Assembly (NCBI GenBank): GCA_003167255.1
Contig: PMTR01000140.1
Span: 80,967 to 119,125, forward strand
Direction of reading: 5' to 3'
Length of the DNA: 38,159 nt
Source: Bryobacterales bacterium
GTDB lineage: Bacteria > Acidobacteriota > Terriglobia > Bryobacterales > Bryobacteraceae
Shown in pieces: positions 6,695 to 15,100 of the stretch. The notes below the pieces were generated by a model. The model worked only from the letters and a program-made list of their open reading frames with translations, was not told where the DNA came from and made no database searches. Numbering within the stretch: the first letter of the stretch is position 1; every line of letters starts with the position of its first letter. The translations under genes were made by a program, and so were the position numbers.

Positions 6695-7939
6695 CTAACC
6701 GCCGCGGATGGAGATGCCGACCAGAGCGAGTGTCAGGCCGATCATCACTACCACGGTGGTCCAGGAGATGGCATTGAACCACCGGGAATTGGTCCATTCT
6801 CCCATGAGGTCGTGCTTGTTGATGAGCTTGATCATGAAGATCAGGATGAACGGCAGGAGCGCACCGTTCAGCACCTGCGACAACAGGATCATGCGGATCA
6901 GCGGGAAGCCGGGGATCAGGATCACGCCGGCGCCCACCACGATGAGCAGGGTGTAGAGCAGGTAGAAAACGGGGGCTTCGCGCATGCGCTTGTTTACGCC
7001 GGCTTCGAAGCCCAGGCCCTCGCACACGGAGTAAGCCGTGGAGAGGGGAAGAATGCAAGCGGCGAAAACCGAGGCATTGAGAAGGCCGGCGCTGAACAGC
7101 AGGAAGGCATACTGGCCGAAAGGCTTGAGCCCCTGGGCGGCCTCGGCGGCGTCCTGGATGTCGCGGGGGTGCACGCTGTAGATGGCGCCGGCGCAGGCGA
7201 CGATGATAAAGAAGGCCACTACGTCGGTCATGATGCAGCCGACGATGACTTCGAGGCGCGAGGCGGCGTATTCCTTGACCGTGATGCCTTTTTCGACAAC
7301 GGCCGACTGCAGATAGAATTGCATCCACGGAGCAATGGTGGTTCCTACCATGCCAATCAGCATGTAGATGTAACCCGAATCCAGCATCACCTTGGGAGTG
7401 ACGCTGTAGATAGCCGCTTCCTTCCAATCGGGCTTTACCAGGAAGCCGGAAATGATGTACGTGACGTAAATCAGGCAGCCAAGCAGAAAGACTTTTTCGA
7501 CGCTCTTGTAATTACCTTTTACCACCAGAAGCCAGACGCCTATGGCGGCCAGTGGAACCGAGATATAGCGGCTGACGTGGAATAACTCGAGCGAGCTGGC
7601 GACGCCGGCAAACTCGGCCATCACGTTGGTCATGTTGGCGAGGACCAGCAGGGTCATGATGAAGAATGTCATGCGCAGGCCAAATTCCTCGCGGATCAGG
7701 TCGGAAAGGCCCTTGCCGGTGACGGCGCCCATGCGCGAGCACATTTCCTGCACGATGATGAGCACCAGGGTGATGGGCAGCAAGGTCCACAAAGGCAGAT
7801 AGCCGTACTTGGCGCCGGCGGCGGAGTAAGTGAAGATACCGCCGGAATCGTTATCCACATTGGCGGTAATGAAGCCCGGTCCGATAACGGCAAAAAAAAC
7901 CAGTATGTGGTAGCGAAAACGGCTGAAAAATTGCCGCAT
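6695..7939 (-). CDS. NRAMP-related divalent metal (probably Mg2+) transporter
   Basis: A 414-residue inner-membrane protein with about 11 hydrophobic segments and the NRAMP fold. The two metal-site motifs are not canonical. Helix 1 reads IGPGFITANVDNDSGGI where classical members have DPGN, and helix 6 reads GTTIAPWMQF where they have MPH, so the soft Met ligand for transition metals is replaced by Ala. Loss of that Met is known for NRAMP-related magnesium transporters (NRMT). The gene lies two bases downstream of a PRC/MgtE_N/CBS protein whose domains normally gate MgtE magnesium channels, which supports Mg2+ as substrate. Mn2+ remains possible. Confidence 0.85.
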   Translation of the reverse strand: MRQFFSRFRYHILVFFAVIGPGFITANVDNDSGGIFTYSAAGAKYGYLPLWTLLPITLVLIIVQEMCSRMGAVTGKGLSDLIREEFGLRMTFFIMTLLVLANMTNVMAEFAGVASSLELFHVSRYISVPLAAIGVWLLVVKGNYKSVEKVFLLGCLIYVTYIISGFLVKPDWKEAAIYSVTPKVMLDSGYIYMLIGMVGTTIAPWMQFYLQSAVVEKGITVKEYAASRLEVIVGCIMTDVVAFFIIVACAGAIYSVHPRDIQDAAEAAQGLKPFGQYAFLLFSAGLLNASVFAACILPLSTAYSVCEGLGFEAGVNKRMREAPVFYLLYTLLIVVGAGVILIPGFPLIRMILLSQVLNGALLPFILIFMIKLINKHDLMGEWTNSRWFNAISWTTVVVMIGLTLALVGISIRGG

Positions 7940-7941
7940 CC

Positions 7942-9186
7942 CTATTTCTGCCTCAACACGGAGATGACGTCATCGGCGGTGATGACTCCGGCCAGCCTGC
8001 CGTCTTCGTCCACAACGGGTAAAGTCAGCAGGTTGTATTTATCGAATAACTCGGTAAGACGATCCTGGGATTCGTCGACGTTGACCTGGATCAGGGTATC
8101 GCTGGCCAGCGACTGCAGTTTCGCGCCGGGCTGGGCGAGGAAGAGGCGGGCGAGCGGAATGGCGGCGGTGAGGCGCTCCTCGGCGTCGATCAGGAACAGG
8201 GTATTGAGACTCTCCAGCAGGTGCTCGTTGCCGCGCAAACCGGCCAGGGCGTCGGCGACCAGAGCGTTCTGGTGCAGAGCGACATACTCGGTGTTCATCA
8301 TGCCGCCGGCGGTGTCCTCTTCGAATTCCAGCAACTCACGCACCTCGGACTTGGGTTGGGAGTCCATTTCGTCGAGGATCTCTTCGGAGGTTTCGTCCTG
8401 GAGTTCGGAGAGGGCGTCGGCGGCTTCATCGGGAGCCATCTCTTCGACGATGTCGGCGGCCTTTTCGGGCTCGAGGGATTCGAGGATGCTGGCCTGCATT
8501 TTGGGCTCGATTTCGGAGAGGGCGTCGGCGGCGGCTTCGTTGTCGATGGTTTCGAAGATGGATTCGCGCTCGGCGGGACTCAATTCCTCGACGATGTCGG
8601 CGAGGTCGGCCGGGTGCATGTCTTCGAGCTTGCTGTAGGAGATGTTGAGGCGCAGGCGGCGGAGCGGGTCGGGTTCGAGCACGTTGGCGAATTCCCAGCG
8701 TATGGAGTTGGGGGGAATGGGCTGTTGCAGGCGGCGGATCCAGGCGGGCGGCAGCAGGCCCTGGGCGAGGCGCCGGAAGATGCTGCGAAGGCCGATATCG
8801 ACCTCGAAGACGGTGAGGATATCGCGTTGGCCGTCATGGTGGATGCGCATGGTGACATCGGTAACGCGGACGACTTTGCGGCCGGTGACGTCGATGATCT
8901 GCTGATCGAGCAGGTCGCGGCCGATGCGCAACATGTACTCGTCGTCGTGGTAGGGGAGCAGTTGCTCGTCGCAGAGTTGAATGCCGCGGCCGAGGGTGAT
9001 GGAGCGGATCTGGTCTGCGCGGACGGTGAGCCAGGTGTAGCCGCCGCCCACCAGAAAGCGATCGATGCGCGCGGCGTCGGCGACCGGCACGAGGGCGGCA
9101 TCCTTGACGCGACCGATGCGCCGGCCCTTGATGTCCAGCACCGGCATGGACACCAGTTCGGTATAAAAAAGCAGGTTGTCCGCCAT
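7942..9186 (-). CDS. PRC-barrel/MgtE_N/CBS regulatory protein without transport domain
   Basis: A 414-residue soluble protein. Order of domains: a PRC-barrel-like N-terminal region (VLDIKGRRIGRVKDAALV, about 14-31, and a second half IDVTGRKVVRVTDV, about 95-110), an MgtE_N helical superdomain rich in Glu/Ala/Asp repeats (about 185-285; HPADLADIVEELSP, EAADALSELQDE) and two CBS motifs (about 290-410, ending LLTLPVVDEDGRLAGVITADDVISVL). The MgtE membrane domain is absent. The ATG at 9186 is preferred over 9288 because the domain homology begins there. It probably senses Mg2+ or nucleotides and controls the NRAMP-related transporter encoded just downstream. Confidence 0.87.
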   Translation of the reverse strand: MADNLLFYTELVSMPVLDIKGRRIGRVKDAALVPVADAARIDRFLVGGGYTWLTVRADQIRSITLGRGIQLCDEQLLPYHDDEYMLRIGRDLLDQQIIDVTGRKVVRVTDVTMRIHHDGQRDILTVFEVDIGLRSIFRRLAQGLLPPAWIRRLQQPIPPNSIRWEFANVLEPDPLRRLRLNISYSKLEDMHPADLADIVEELSPAERESIFETIDNEAAADALSEIEPKMQASILESLEPEKAADIVEEMAPDEAADALSELQDETSEEILDEMDSQPKSEVRELLEFEEDTAGGMMNTEYVALHQNALVADALAGLRGNEHLLESLNTLFLIDAEERLTAAIPLARLFLAQPGAKLQSLASDTLIQVNVDESQDRLTELFDKYNLLTLPVVDEDGRLAGVITADDVISVLRQK

Positions 9187-9442
9187 CGAAAACGCCCCGG
9201 CGACAGACAAATAGGAGCGCGATTTCGTGCGGCCGTCGACTTGAGTCCTGCCAGTGCGCTCTACACAGCTTTCCGTCGCCACTCCCAATATGGCGCATCC
9301 ACTTGTAAACCCGCAAGCAAAAAGTGTTTTTTCGGACGGCCGGATGCAAAATTACGGTTGGGAGGCAGGTTCGGGCTGAACCAGCGTAAAATCTCGCGGA
9401 AATCGGGAACGGCGGGGTTGGAGGCAGTATCATTCTGTCTAT

Positions 9443-10387
9443 ATGGTTCGCGCCGCGATTGCCGCCGCACTGCTGCTGCCGTTTCCGCTGGTTGTGGCCG
9501 TGGCGCAGGGCCAACCGCCGCCGGCGGCGCCGCCATCGGGGTACGTGGGATCGAACGCCTGCAAGACTTGCCACGCCGACGTGTGGCTGAATTTCTACAA
9601 GAACCCGCACTTCAAGAGTGTGGCTTCCGGAAAGGAACCGCCGGAGCGCACCGGTTGCGAAGGCTGCCATGGGCCGGGGCAGGCGCACATTGCGGCCGGG
9701 GGCGGCAAGGCCACCATTCCGCGGGCATTCTCCCTGCTGAGTCCCAAACAGGCTCTGGAGGCGTGCCTGACGTGTCACGAGCGCAATTTCGATAAAGCCA
9801 ACATCCAACGGTCCGAGCACACCCAGCACGATGTGGCCTGCACCAGTTGCCATTCCATCCACCACGCCGCGACGCCGCAGCGTCTGCTCGCCAAGAAGCA
9901 GAACGAGCTTTGCTACTCCTGCCACTCGGGGATTCGCGGGCAGTTCGAGATGCCTTCGAAGCACCGCGTCAACGAAGGATTCATGCAATGCAGCGATTGT
10001 CACAATCCGCATGGCTCTTTCGCGGCGACGTGGGGCATGGGACAGCGCTCGCACCTGGTGGAGCAGGCGCTGGACAACGAGAGCCCCTGCCTGAAGTGCC
10101 ACGTGGACAAGCGCGGGCCGTTCGTTTACGAGCATCCCTCGGTGGCTGTGGAAGGCTGCCCGATGTGCCACAACCCGCATGGTTCCATGAATGCGAAGCT
10201 ACTGAAGCGGCCGGTAGTTTTTACGCTCTGCCTGGAGTGCCACAACGCGGGCGGCTCGGGGACGCGCAACCTGGGGGTGGATCTGCAATCGGCGCGGCAT
10301 AACCTGCTCGATCCGAAGTTCCAGAAGTGCACCACCTGCCACGTGCGGATACACGGCTCGAACGCCGACCAATACTTCTTGAGATGA
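9443..10387 (+). CDS. DmsE/MtrA-like periplasmic decaheme c-type cytochrome
   Basis: A 314-residue exported protein with a signal peptide (about 1-22) and exactly ten CxxCH haem-binding motifs: CKTCH, CEGCH, CLTCH, CTSCH, CYSCH, CSDCH, CLKCH, CPMCH, CLECH and CTTCH. That count, the size and the spacing fit the DmsE/MtrA family of decaheme cytochromes, which carry electrons through the periplasm and into an outer-membrane barrel. The next gene starts inside its stop codon (ATGA overlap at 10384-10387) and encodes such a barrel. A divergent promoter region lies between 9187 and 9442. No outer-surface cytochrome (MtrC/OmcA type) is next to it. Confidence 0.92.
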   Translation: MVRAAIAAALLLPFPLVVAVAQGQPPPAAPPSGYVGSNACKTCHADVWLNFYKNPHFKSVASGKEPPERTGCEGCHGPGQAHIAAGGGKATIPRAFSLLSPKQALEACLTCHERNFDKANIQRSEHTQHDVACTSCHSIHHAATPQRLLAKKQNELCYSCHSGIRGQFEMPSKHRVNEGFMQCSDCHNPHGSFAATWGMGQRSHLVEQALDNESPCLKCHVDKRGPFVYEHPSVAVEGCPMCHNPHGSMNAKLLKRPVVFTLCLECHNAGGSGTRNLGVDLQSARHNLLDPKFQKCTTCHVRIHGSNADQYFLR

Positions 10388-12405
10388 CCGCCATGTCCAA
10401 ACTACTGCTTCCGATTTTCGCGGTTGCCGGCACCCTGGCGGCGCAACAAGTGGTGGCGCCCACGCCCGACACGGTGGGTTCCCCGCGCGGCGACGGCTGG
10501 GGCGGCTACAACGTCACCCAGTCCTTCGAAACCGGCTACCGTTTTCACCTGGTGGGCGGCGACATGGGGGAGTATCGCAGCGACGCGAATTACGGCAACG
10601 GCCTGCGGTTGCTGGGCAGCAGTTTCGCGATGAATTCGAAAGACGGCCACGGCCGCTGGTTCGACCAGATCACGCTCAACACGAGCGGCCTGGGCAACGA
10701 CCCCTACCAATCGGCCATTTTACATGTAGAAAAGAACGGCCTCTACCGCTATGACATGAGTTGGAGATTGAGCGATTATTTCAATCCGGGACTCACGGTG
10801 GCGGGAGGCGAACATCTGGCGGACACCAGCCGTCGCCTGCAGGATCACGACCTGACACTGCTGCCGCAGTCTCACGTGCGCTTTCATTTGGGTTACAGCC
10901 GCAATACCGAGGACGGACCAGCGCTTTCCACCGCGCAGGAGTTCAATCTGAGCGGCTCGGCATACCCGATCTTTACCAACGTGCGGCGCCAGTGGAACGA
11001 GTACCGCGTGGGCGCCGAGGCGCACTTTGCGGGCTTTCAATTCACGGTGGAGCGGCGCTGGGACTTTTTCAAGGACGACACGCCGGCTACGGCCGACGGC
11101 GTCATCGCGGCCGGAACGCTCACGGACCAGACGGTGCTGCAGCAGTTCAACCGCTCGCAGCCGGTGCACGGTTCGAGTCCGGGGTGGCTGGGGAACCTGC
11201 ACACGCGGCGCAAGCGGTGGGGCCTGAACGCGCGTTTGACCTACGTGATGGGGCGGAACGATTTTGCGCTGAGCGAATCGGCGCTGGGGGTGGATCAATT
11301 CGGCAGCCCCGCCAACCGCCAGATCGTGGTGGGCGGCGACGCCAGCCGTCCGGACCTGGCTGGCGACCTGAGCCTGAGTTACTTCCCGACGGACCGCCTG
11401 ACGATTGTCAATAATACGTCGATCTCCAACAATCGGATCGACGGGGCCTCCACTTACTCCGAGTTATTGACGGGCAGCAACCTCGGAACGACTATCTATT
11501 TCCGCTATCTGGGGATTCGCACGATTACCAACTCGACGGATGTGAATTACCGGGCGGCGGACTGGATCGGTTTCTACGGCGGCTATCACTACGCCGACCG
11601 CCGGGTGGACACGGTGGAAGGGTTCACGCTTCCGGCCTTCGCCAATTCCACGGAAAACAACGTCTACGAAGTCGGCAACCAGCTCCAATCGGGCCTGGCG
11701 GGGGTGCGCGTGCGGCCGTGGAAGCCGTTCACGATCAACTTCGACTACGAAGTCGGCCGAACCAATCACCCGCTCACGACGGTCAGCGACAAGAACTTCC
11801 AGACGTTGGGGGGGCGCGCGCAATACCGCGTCCGCAAGGTGCAGCTCTCGGCGTCTTACCGCGAGTCCTACGACTTCCAGCCGGCGTTTTCGTTGTTCAG
11901 CTCGCATTCGCGCGGCTATAGCGCCAACGCGTCCTGGGCGCCTCGCGACTGGTTCTCGATCGACGCATCGTACAACAAGCAGCATCTCGACAGCTCGTCC
12001 TTCCTGGCCTTTTTTGCGGGTTTGAGCCGTTCCACTCTGCAGGCCAAATACCGGTCGATCTACATCAGCAACGTCCACGCCGCAAACCTGGGCGTGCGCT
12101 TCGCGATCCGCCGGCGCGCCGATCTATACCTGGGCTACAGCATTACGAAGGATACGGGCGACGGCCGCGCAACCGCAGTGCCCGCGGGCACGACCGATCC
12201 GATTCAGGCCTTGCTCGACTCGGTGCAGACATTTCCGCTGACTTACCAGTCGCCACTGGCGCGGCTGTCGATCCGCATCAGCCCGAAAGTCCGGTGGAAC
12301 GCGGGCTATCAATACTACGGCTACGGGGAAGCGTTCGGAGTGCTGGGTTACTATCAGAATTTCCACGCACACACGGGTTATACGAGCGTTCTGTGGTCCT
12401 TCTGA
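10384..12405 (+). CDS. MtrB/PioB-like outer-membrane beta-barrel
   Basis: A 673-residue protein with a signal peptide (MSKLLLPIFAVAGTLAAQ) and then alternating polar/aromatic strands throughout, ending in an aromatic strand with C-terminal Phe (TSVLWSF), as outer-membrane barrels do. Repeated RxxxGxxY/F strands with Asn/Asp-rich turns resemble MtrB/PioB proteins, the sheath for a decaheme cytochrome. I do not see the CxxC near the N-terminus known in Shewanella MtrB. The start ATG at 10384 overlaps the cytochrome stop; the ATG at 10393 is also possible. The assignment rests mainly on barrel features and the partner gene. Confidence 0.75.
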   Translation: MTAMSKLLLPIFAVAGTLAAQQVVAPTPDTVGSPRGDGWGGYNVTQSFETGYRFHLVGGDMGEYRSDANYGNGLRLLGSSFAMNSKDGHGRWFDQITLNTSGLGNDPYQSAILHVEKNGLYRYDMSWRLSDYFNPGLTVAGGEHLADTSRRLQDHDLTLLPQSHVRFHLGYSRNTEDGPALSTAQEFNLSGSAYPIFTNVRRQWNEYRVGAEAHFAGFQFTVERRWDFFKDDTPATADGVIAAGTLTDQTVLQQFNRSQPVHGSSPGWLGNLHTRRKRWGLNARLTYVMGRNDFALSESALGVDQFGSPANRQIVVGGDASRPDLAGDLSLSYFPTDRLTIVNNTSISNNRIDGASTYSELLTGSNLGTTIYFRYLGIRTITNSTDVNYRAADWIGFYGGYHYADRRVDTVEGFTLPAFANSTENNVYEVGNQLQSGLAGVRVRPWKPFTINFDYEVGRTNHPLTTVSDKNFQTLGGRAQYRVRKVQLSASYRESYDFQPAFSLFSSHSRGYSANASWAPRDWFSIDASYNKQHLDSSSFLAFFAGLSRSTLQAKYRSIYISNVHAANLGVRFAIRRRADLYLGYSITKDTGDGRATAVPAGTTDPIQALLDSVQTFPLTYQSPLARLSIRISPKVRWNAGYQYYGYGEAFGVLGYYQNFHAHTGYTSVLWSF

Positions 12406-12451
12406 AGCTGAGCGGGCACGGGTGAAGACGCTGAAATTGGCATGAATGGCG

Positions 12452-12490
12452 TCCTTGTAAATTGAACGTGCTATGCTCAATTTACAAGGA
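12452..12490 (+). promoter_or_regulatory. 14-bp perfect inverted repeat upstream of DUF4143 ATPase
   Basis: TCCTTGTAAATTGA (12452-12465) and its exact complement TCAATTTACAAGGA (12477-12490) flank an 11-base spacer and end eight bases before the ATPase start. The AT-rich repeat contrasts with the GC-rich flanks. It may be an operator, or a hairpin in the leader that would place the SD-like AGGA in its 3' arm and so affect translation. Confidence 0.7.
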
Positions 12491-12498
12491 TCGCACTT

Positions 12499-13659
12499 AT
12501 GGTTGTGAAGCGCGTTGCGCTTTTCGAAAGGATTCGCGGGGCCATCCGGGCCAATCCGGTGACGGCGCTCTACGGGCCCCGGCAGTGCGGAAAGACGGCC
12601 GCGGCGAGGCAGATCGCCGGGGAGACGGGCGCCGAGTATTTCGACCTCGAAGACCCGGTCAGCCAGAGGCGGCTCTCGGAGCCGATGACCGCGCTCGGTT
12701 CGCTGCGCGGCCTGGTGGTGATCGACGAAGTGCAGCGGCAACCGGATCTCTTCCCGGTGCTGCGCGTACTGGCCGACCGCAAGCCTCTCCGCGCGCGGTT
12801 CCTGGTATTGGGCAGCGCGTCCCCGGAACTGCTCCGCCAGGGTTCGGAATCGCTCGCGGGCCGCATCGCGTTTGTGGAGATGGGTGGATTCGATCTTTCC
12901 GAAGCCGGCGCGGCGGCTCTCCGGCGCCTGTGGTGGCGCGGCGGGTTCCCGCGGTCTTTTCTGGCGCGGAACGACGCGGACAGCCGGGCCTGGCTGGAAA
13001 ACTTCATGCGCACGTTTCTGGAGCGCGACATCCGCGAGTACGGGGTTGCCATCCCACCGGCGGTGCTGCGCCGGCTATGGAACATGCTGGCCCACTACCA
13101 CGGGCAGATCTGGAACGCTTCGGAAGTCTCGCGGTCACTGGGCGAATCTCACACCACCGTGAAGCGGCATCTCGATCTGCTGACCGGAGCTCTGATGGTG
13201 CGGCAGCTTCAGCCGTGGCACGAGAATCTTGCGAAGCGGCAGGTGAAGTCGTGCAAAATCTACTTGCGGGATAGCGGGATACTGCACGCCCTGCTGGGCA
13301 TCCCCTCGTTCCGGGATCTCGAAGGGCATCCCAAGATCGGCGCTTCCTGGGAAGGATTCGCGATTGAGGAAATCGTCCGCCGGGCGGGCGAGCGCAACTG
13401 CTATTTTTGGGCGACGCAGTCGGGTGCCGAGCTGGATCTTCTGGTGATGGCGGGAGGGCAGCGCTATGGAGTGGAAGTGAAGTACAGCGACGCGCCGGGC
13501 ATGACCAAGTCCATGCGCGTGGCGTTGGAGGATTTGCGGCTCAAACGCCTGCTGGTAGTCTATCCCGGCGCCAAATCGTACGCTTTGGATGAGAGAACCA
13601 TGGTGATCCCGTTGGCGCGCATCTGGTCGGAGTTGCCGTTGGGGGGCAAGGCGCGGTAG
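12499..13659 (+). CDS. AAA ATPase with DUF4143 domain
   Basis: A 386-residue protein of the ATP-binding/DUF4143 family. Walker A is LYGPRQCGKTAAARQ (about 24-38) and Walker B is LVVIDEVQRQPDLF (about 73-86). A winged-helix-like segment (about 180-235, NASEVSRSLGESHTTVKRHLDLL) follows, and the C-terminal domain (about 275-345) contains a restriction-like ELDLLV...YGVEVKYSD motif with the E-D-ExK arrangement of PD-(D/E)xK nucleases. Family members are common accessory genes of unclear role. It stands alone behind a long inverted repeat and just upstream of a hairpin-rich intergenic region, which suggests autonomous regulation. Confidence 0.88.
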   Translation: MVVKRVALFERIRGAIRANPVTALYGPRQCGKTAAARQIAGETGAEYFDLEDPVSQRRLSEPMTALGSLRGLVVIDEVQRQPDLFPVLRVLADRKPLRARFLVLGSASPELLRQGSESLAGRIAFVEMGGFDLSEAGAAALRRLWWRGGFPRSFLARNDADSRAWLENFMRTFLERDIREYGVAIPPAVLRRLWNMLAHYHGQIWNASEVSRSLGESHTTVKRHLDLLTGALMVRQLQPWHENLAKRQVKSCKIYLRDSGILHALLGIPSFRDLEGHPKIGASWEGFAIEEIVRRAGERNCYFWATQSGAELDLLVMAGGQRYGVEVKYSDAPGMTKSMRVALEDLRLKRLLVVYPGAKSYALDERTMVIPLARIWSELPLGGKAR

Positions 13660-13818
13660 TGTCGGCGCTTCGGGCTTACATTGGTTGCGGCTTTGCCGCG
13701 CTGTGGGGCGGCCAATCCTGGCCGCAGCCGCCTTTAGGCGGCCCTCTGGCTGGAAAGCCCGCTCCACGAGCGAAACGAAATCTTCGCGGCGACAGACGAC
13801 AGAAAGCGATCGTCCGCC
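13660..13818. repeat. Hairpin-rich intergenic repeat
   Basis: This gap between convergent genes holds successive perfect hairpins: GCGGC/GCCGC near 13687, GCGGCCA/TGGCCGC at 13708-13725, and GCCGCC/GGCGGC with a TTTA loop at 13727-13742. They are followed by ACGAAATCTTCGC and GACAGACGA stretches that recur near 30880-30990. It fits a dispersed palindromic repeat that may also end transcription of both flanking genes. Confidence 0.55.
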
Positions 13819-14379
13819 CTACTGGAACATCGAAATGCCGGCGATGCCGCCGGCTCCGGCGGCCAGGCACTCGGGGGCGCGGGCCGCTGTGATGCCCCCG
13901 AGCGCCAGCACCGGGATCGAGGCGGCGCTCGTGGCTTCCCGCAGGCGGTCGAGGCCTTGCGGGGGGCCGTAGGCGGCTTTCGATGCGGTGAAAAAGATCG
14001 GGCCAAAGACAGCGAAATCGGCGGACTCCCGTTCCGCGGCGAGTAACTCGTCGAGCGAGTGGGCCGAGACGCCGATTAAGAAGCCGGGGGGCGTGATGGC
14101 GCGGAGGGCGAGCGGCGCAATGGAGTGCGCGGGAAGATGCACGCCGTGAGCGCCCGAAGCCAGCGCGACATCGGCGCGGGAGTTCACCAGGATGCGCGTC
14201 GAGCGCGGGTTGGGCAGGGCCAGCGCGTGACGCACCAGATAACAAAGATCGCGGGCGGGGAGATCTTTTTCGCGGATCTGAATGAAATCGACGCCGTTCT
14301 GGAGCGCGCGGGAGATGGAATCGAGCAGGCCCGCGGCGCCGCCGGCGGCGAGGCGATCGGTAATGTAGCAGCGCAACAT
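13819..14379 (-). CDS. thiE: Thiamine-phosphate synthase (ThiE/TenI family)
   Basis: A 186-residue TIM-barrel enzyme that would join HMP-pyrophosphate and THZ-phosphate to thiamine phosphate. Visible motifs are [10 protein letters not shown] (about 31-40), [21 protein letters not shown] (about 63-83), [24 protein letters not shown] and the phosphate-binding [11 protein letters not shown]...[11 protein letters not shown] at the C-terminus. It is slightly short for ThiE (about 210) and could be a TenI-like paralogue; no other thi genes are nearby. The ATG at 14379 gives the usual N-terminal strand (LRCYITD). Confidence 0.85.
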   Translation of the reverse strand: MLRCYITDRLAAGGAAGLLDSISRALQNGVDFIQIREKDLPARDLCYLVRHALALPNPRSTRILVNSRADVALASGAHGVHLPAHSIAPLALRAITPPGFLIGVSAHSLDELLAAERESADFAVFGPIFFTASKAAYGPPQGLDRLREATSAASIPVLALGGITAARAPECLAAGAGGIAGISMFQ

Positions 14380-14403
14380 TTAGCAGGTTGATGAACTTGA
14401 CTT

Positions 14404-14479
14404 AGCCGCCGATGAACACCGATGAACGCGGATTGAAAAGCCAATAATTATCTGCGTTGATCTGTGTTTATCGGCGGCC
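14404..14479. repeat. Imperfect 30-nt inverted repeat (GCCGCCGATGAACAC type)
   Basis: AGCCGCCGATGAACACCGAT... at 14404-14433 is the near-complement of the segment at 14450-14479 (ATCTGCGTTGATCTGTGT...), with a 16-base AT-rich centre. It lies upstream of thiE and downstream of fmdE, both on the minus strand. Repeats of this sequence type recur in many unrelated bacterial genomes as dispersed palindromes; here only one copy is seen. It may serve as a terminator for the fmdE transcript. Confidence 0.6.
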
Positions 14480-14509
14480 AGAGACTTGGAGAAGTTTTTC
14501 AGCATTCTG

Positions 14510-15097
14510 TTAGAGCGGCGTATAGTAGCACTCGCCGGCGCAGGCGCGGCAGAGAGCGAGGCCATCGCGGAGGACTTCGCGTTTGAAGCTGACGGCCTCG
14601 TGGCATTGGGCGCAAATCACGCGCGGGGCTTTGTAACCGGGAAGGTCCTCGGGGGCCAGCGCGACACGCACCCATTGGATCTCGAAGAGATCGTCGTCGG
14701 GCATGTCGCGATAGGCGCGCATCTGCTGTTGGTTCCGGCTTTCGATTCCGGGATACAGCTCGCGGGCGCGGTCCCGGGCGCTCTCGCGGGCGATAATGCG
14801 GACGGCGCGGTCTTCGCGGAGATCGCAGAAGGTGGCCGCGACTTTGCCGAAATCGCGGAACTTGAGGGCGCGCTTGCCGAGGCGGCAGCCCGTCACCACG
14901 GGGATGGCGTCGGTGACGCAGCGGTCGATTTCGACGAAGGTGACCAGGCGTTTGCGGTCGGCGCCGCCGGGGTCGGCCAGCGAAAGCAGATTCATGGCAT
15001 AGAGCGCCATGCGGAGACCCAGGATCTGGCCGGCGCAGAGGTGTCCGTGGGCCTGTTCGGCCAGTTGTTCGTACTCGGGGAGCGACTTCAGCGGCAT
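14510..15097 (-). CDS. FmdE family protein linked to molybdate uptake
   Basis: A 195-residue FmdE-like protein. The N-terminal domain has HGHLCAGQILGLRMA (about 17-31) and EIDRCVTDAIPVVTGCRLGKRAL (about 56-78) with conserved His and Cys residues, followed by KFRDFGKVAATF. The C-terminus carries a zinc-ribbon (CAQCHEAV...CRACAGECYY, about 160-192). FmdE proteins were named from molybdenum formylmethanofuran dehydrogenase operons, but in bacteria they appear without that enzyme and their function is unsettled. The gene starts three bases after modC, so metal (molybdenum or tungsten) handling or a molybdoenzyme-related role is a fair inference. Confidence 0.88.
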   Translation of the reverse strand: MPLKSLPEYEQLAEQAHGHLCAGQILGLRMALYAMNLLSLADPGGADRKRLVTFVEIDRCVTDAIPVVTGCRLGKRALKFRDFGKVAATFCDLREDRAVRIIARESARDRARELYPGIESRNQQQMRAYRDMPDDDLFEIQWVRVALAPEDLPGYKAPRVICAQCHEAVSFKREVLRDGLALCRACAGECYYTPL

Positions 15098-15100
15098 GAG

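Noticed and set aside
8221-9795. 524-residue plus-strand frame
   Set aside because: It is antisense to the MgtE_N/CBS gene and runs out of frame into the cytochrome gene; low-complexity Gly/Val/Asp composition.
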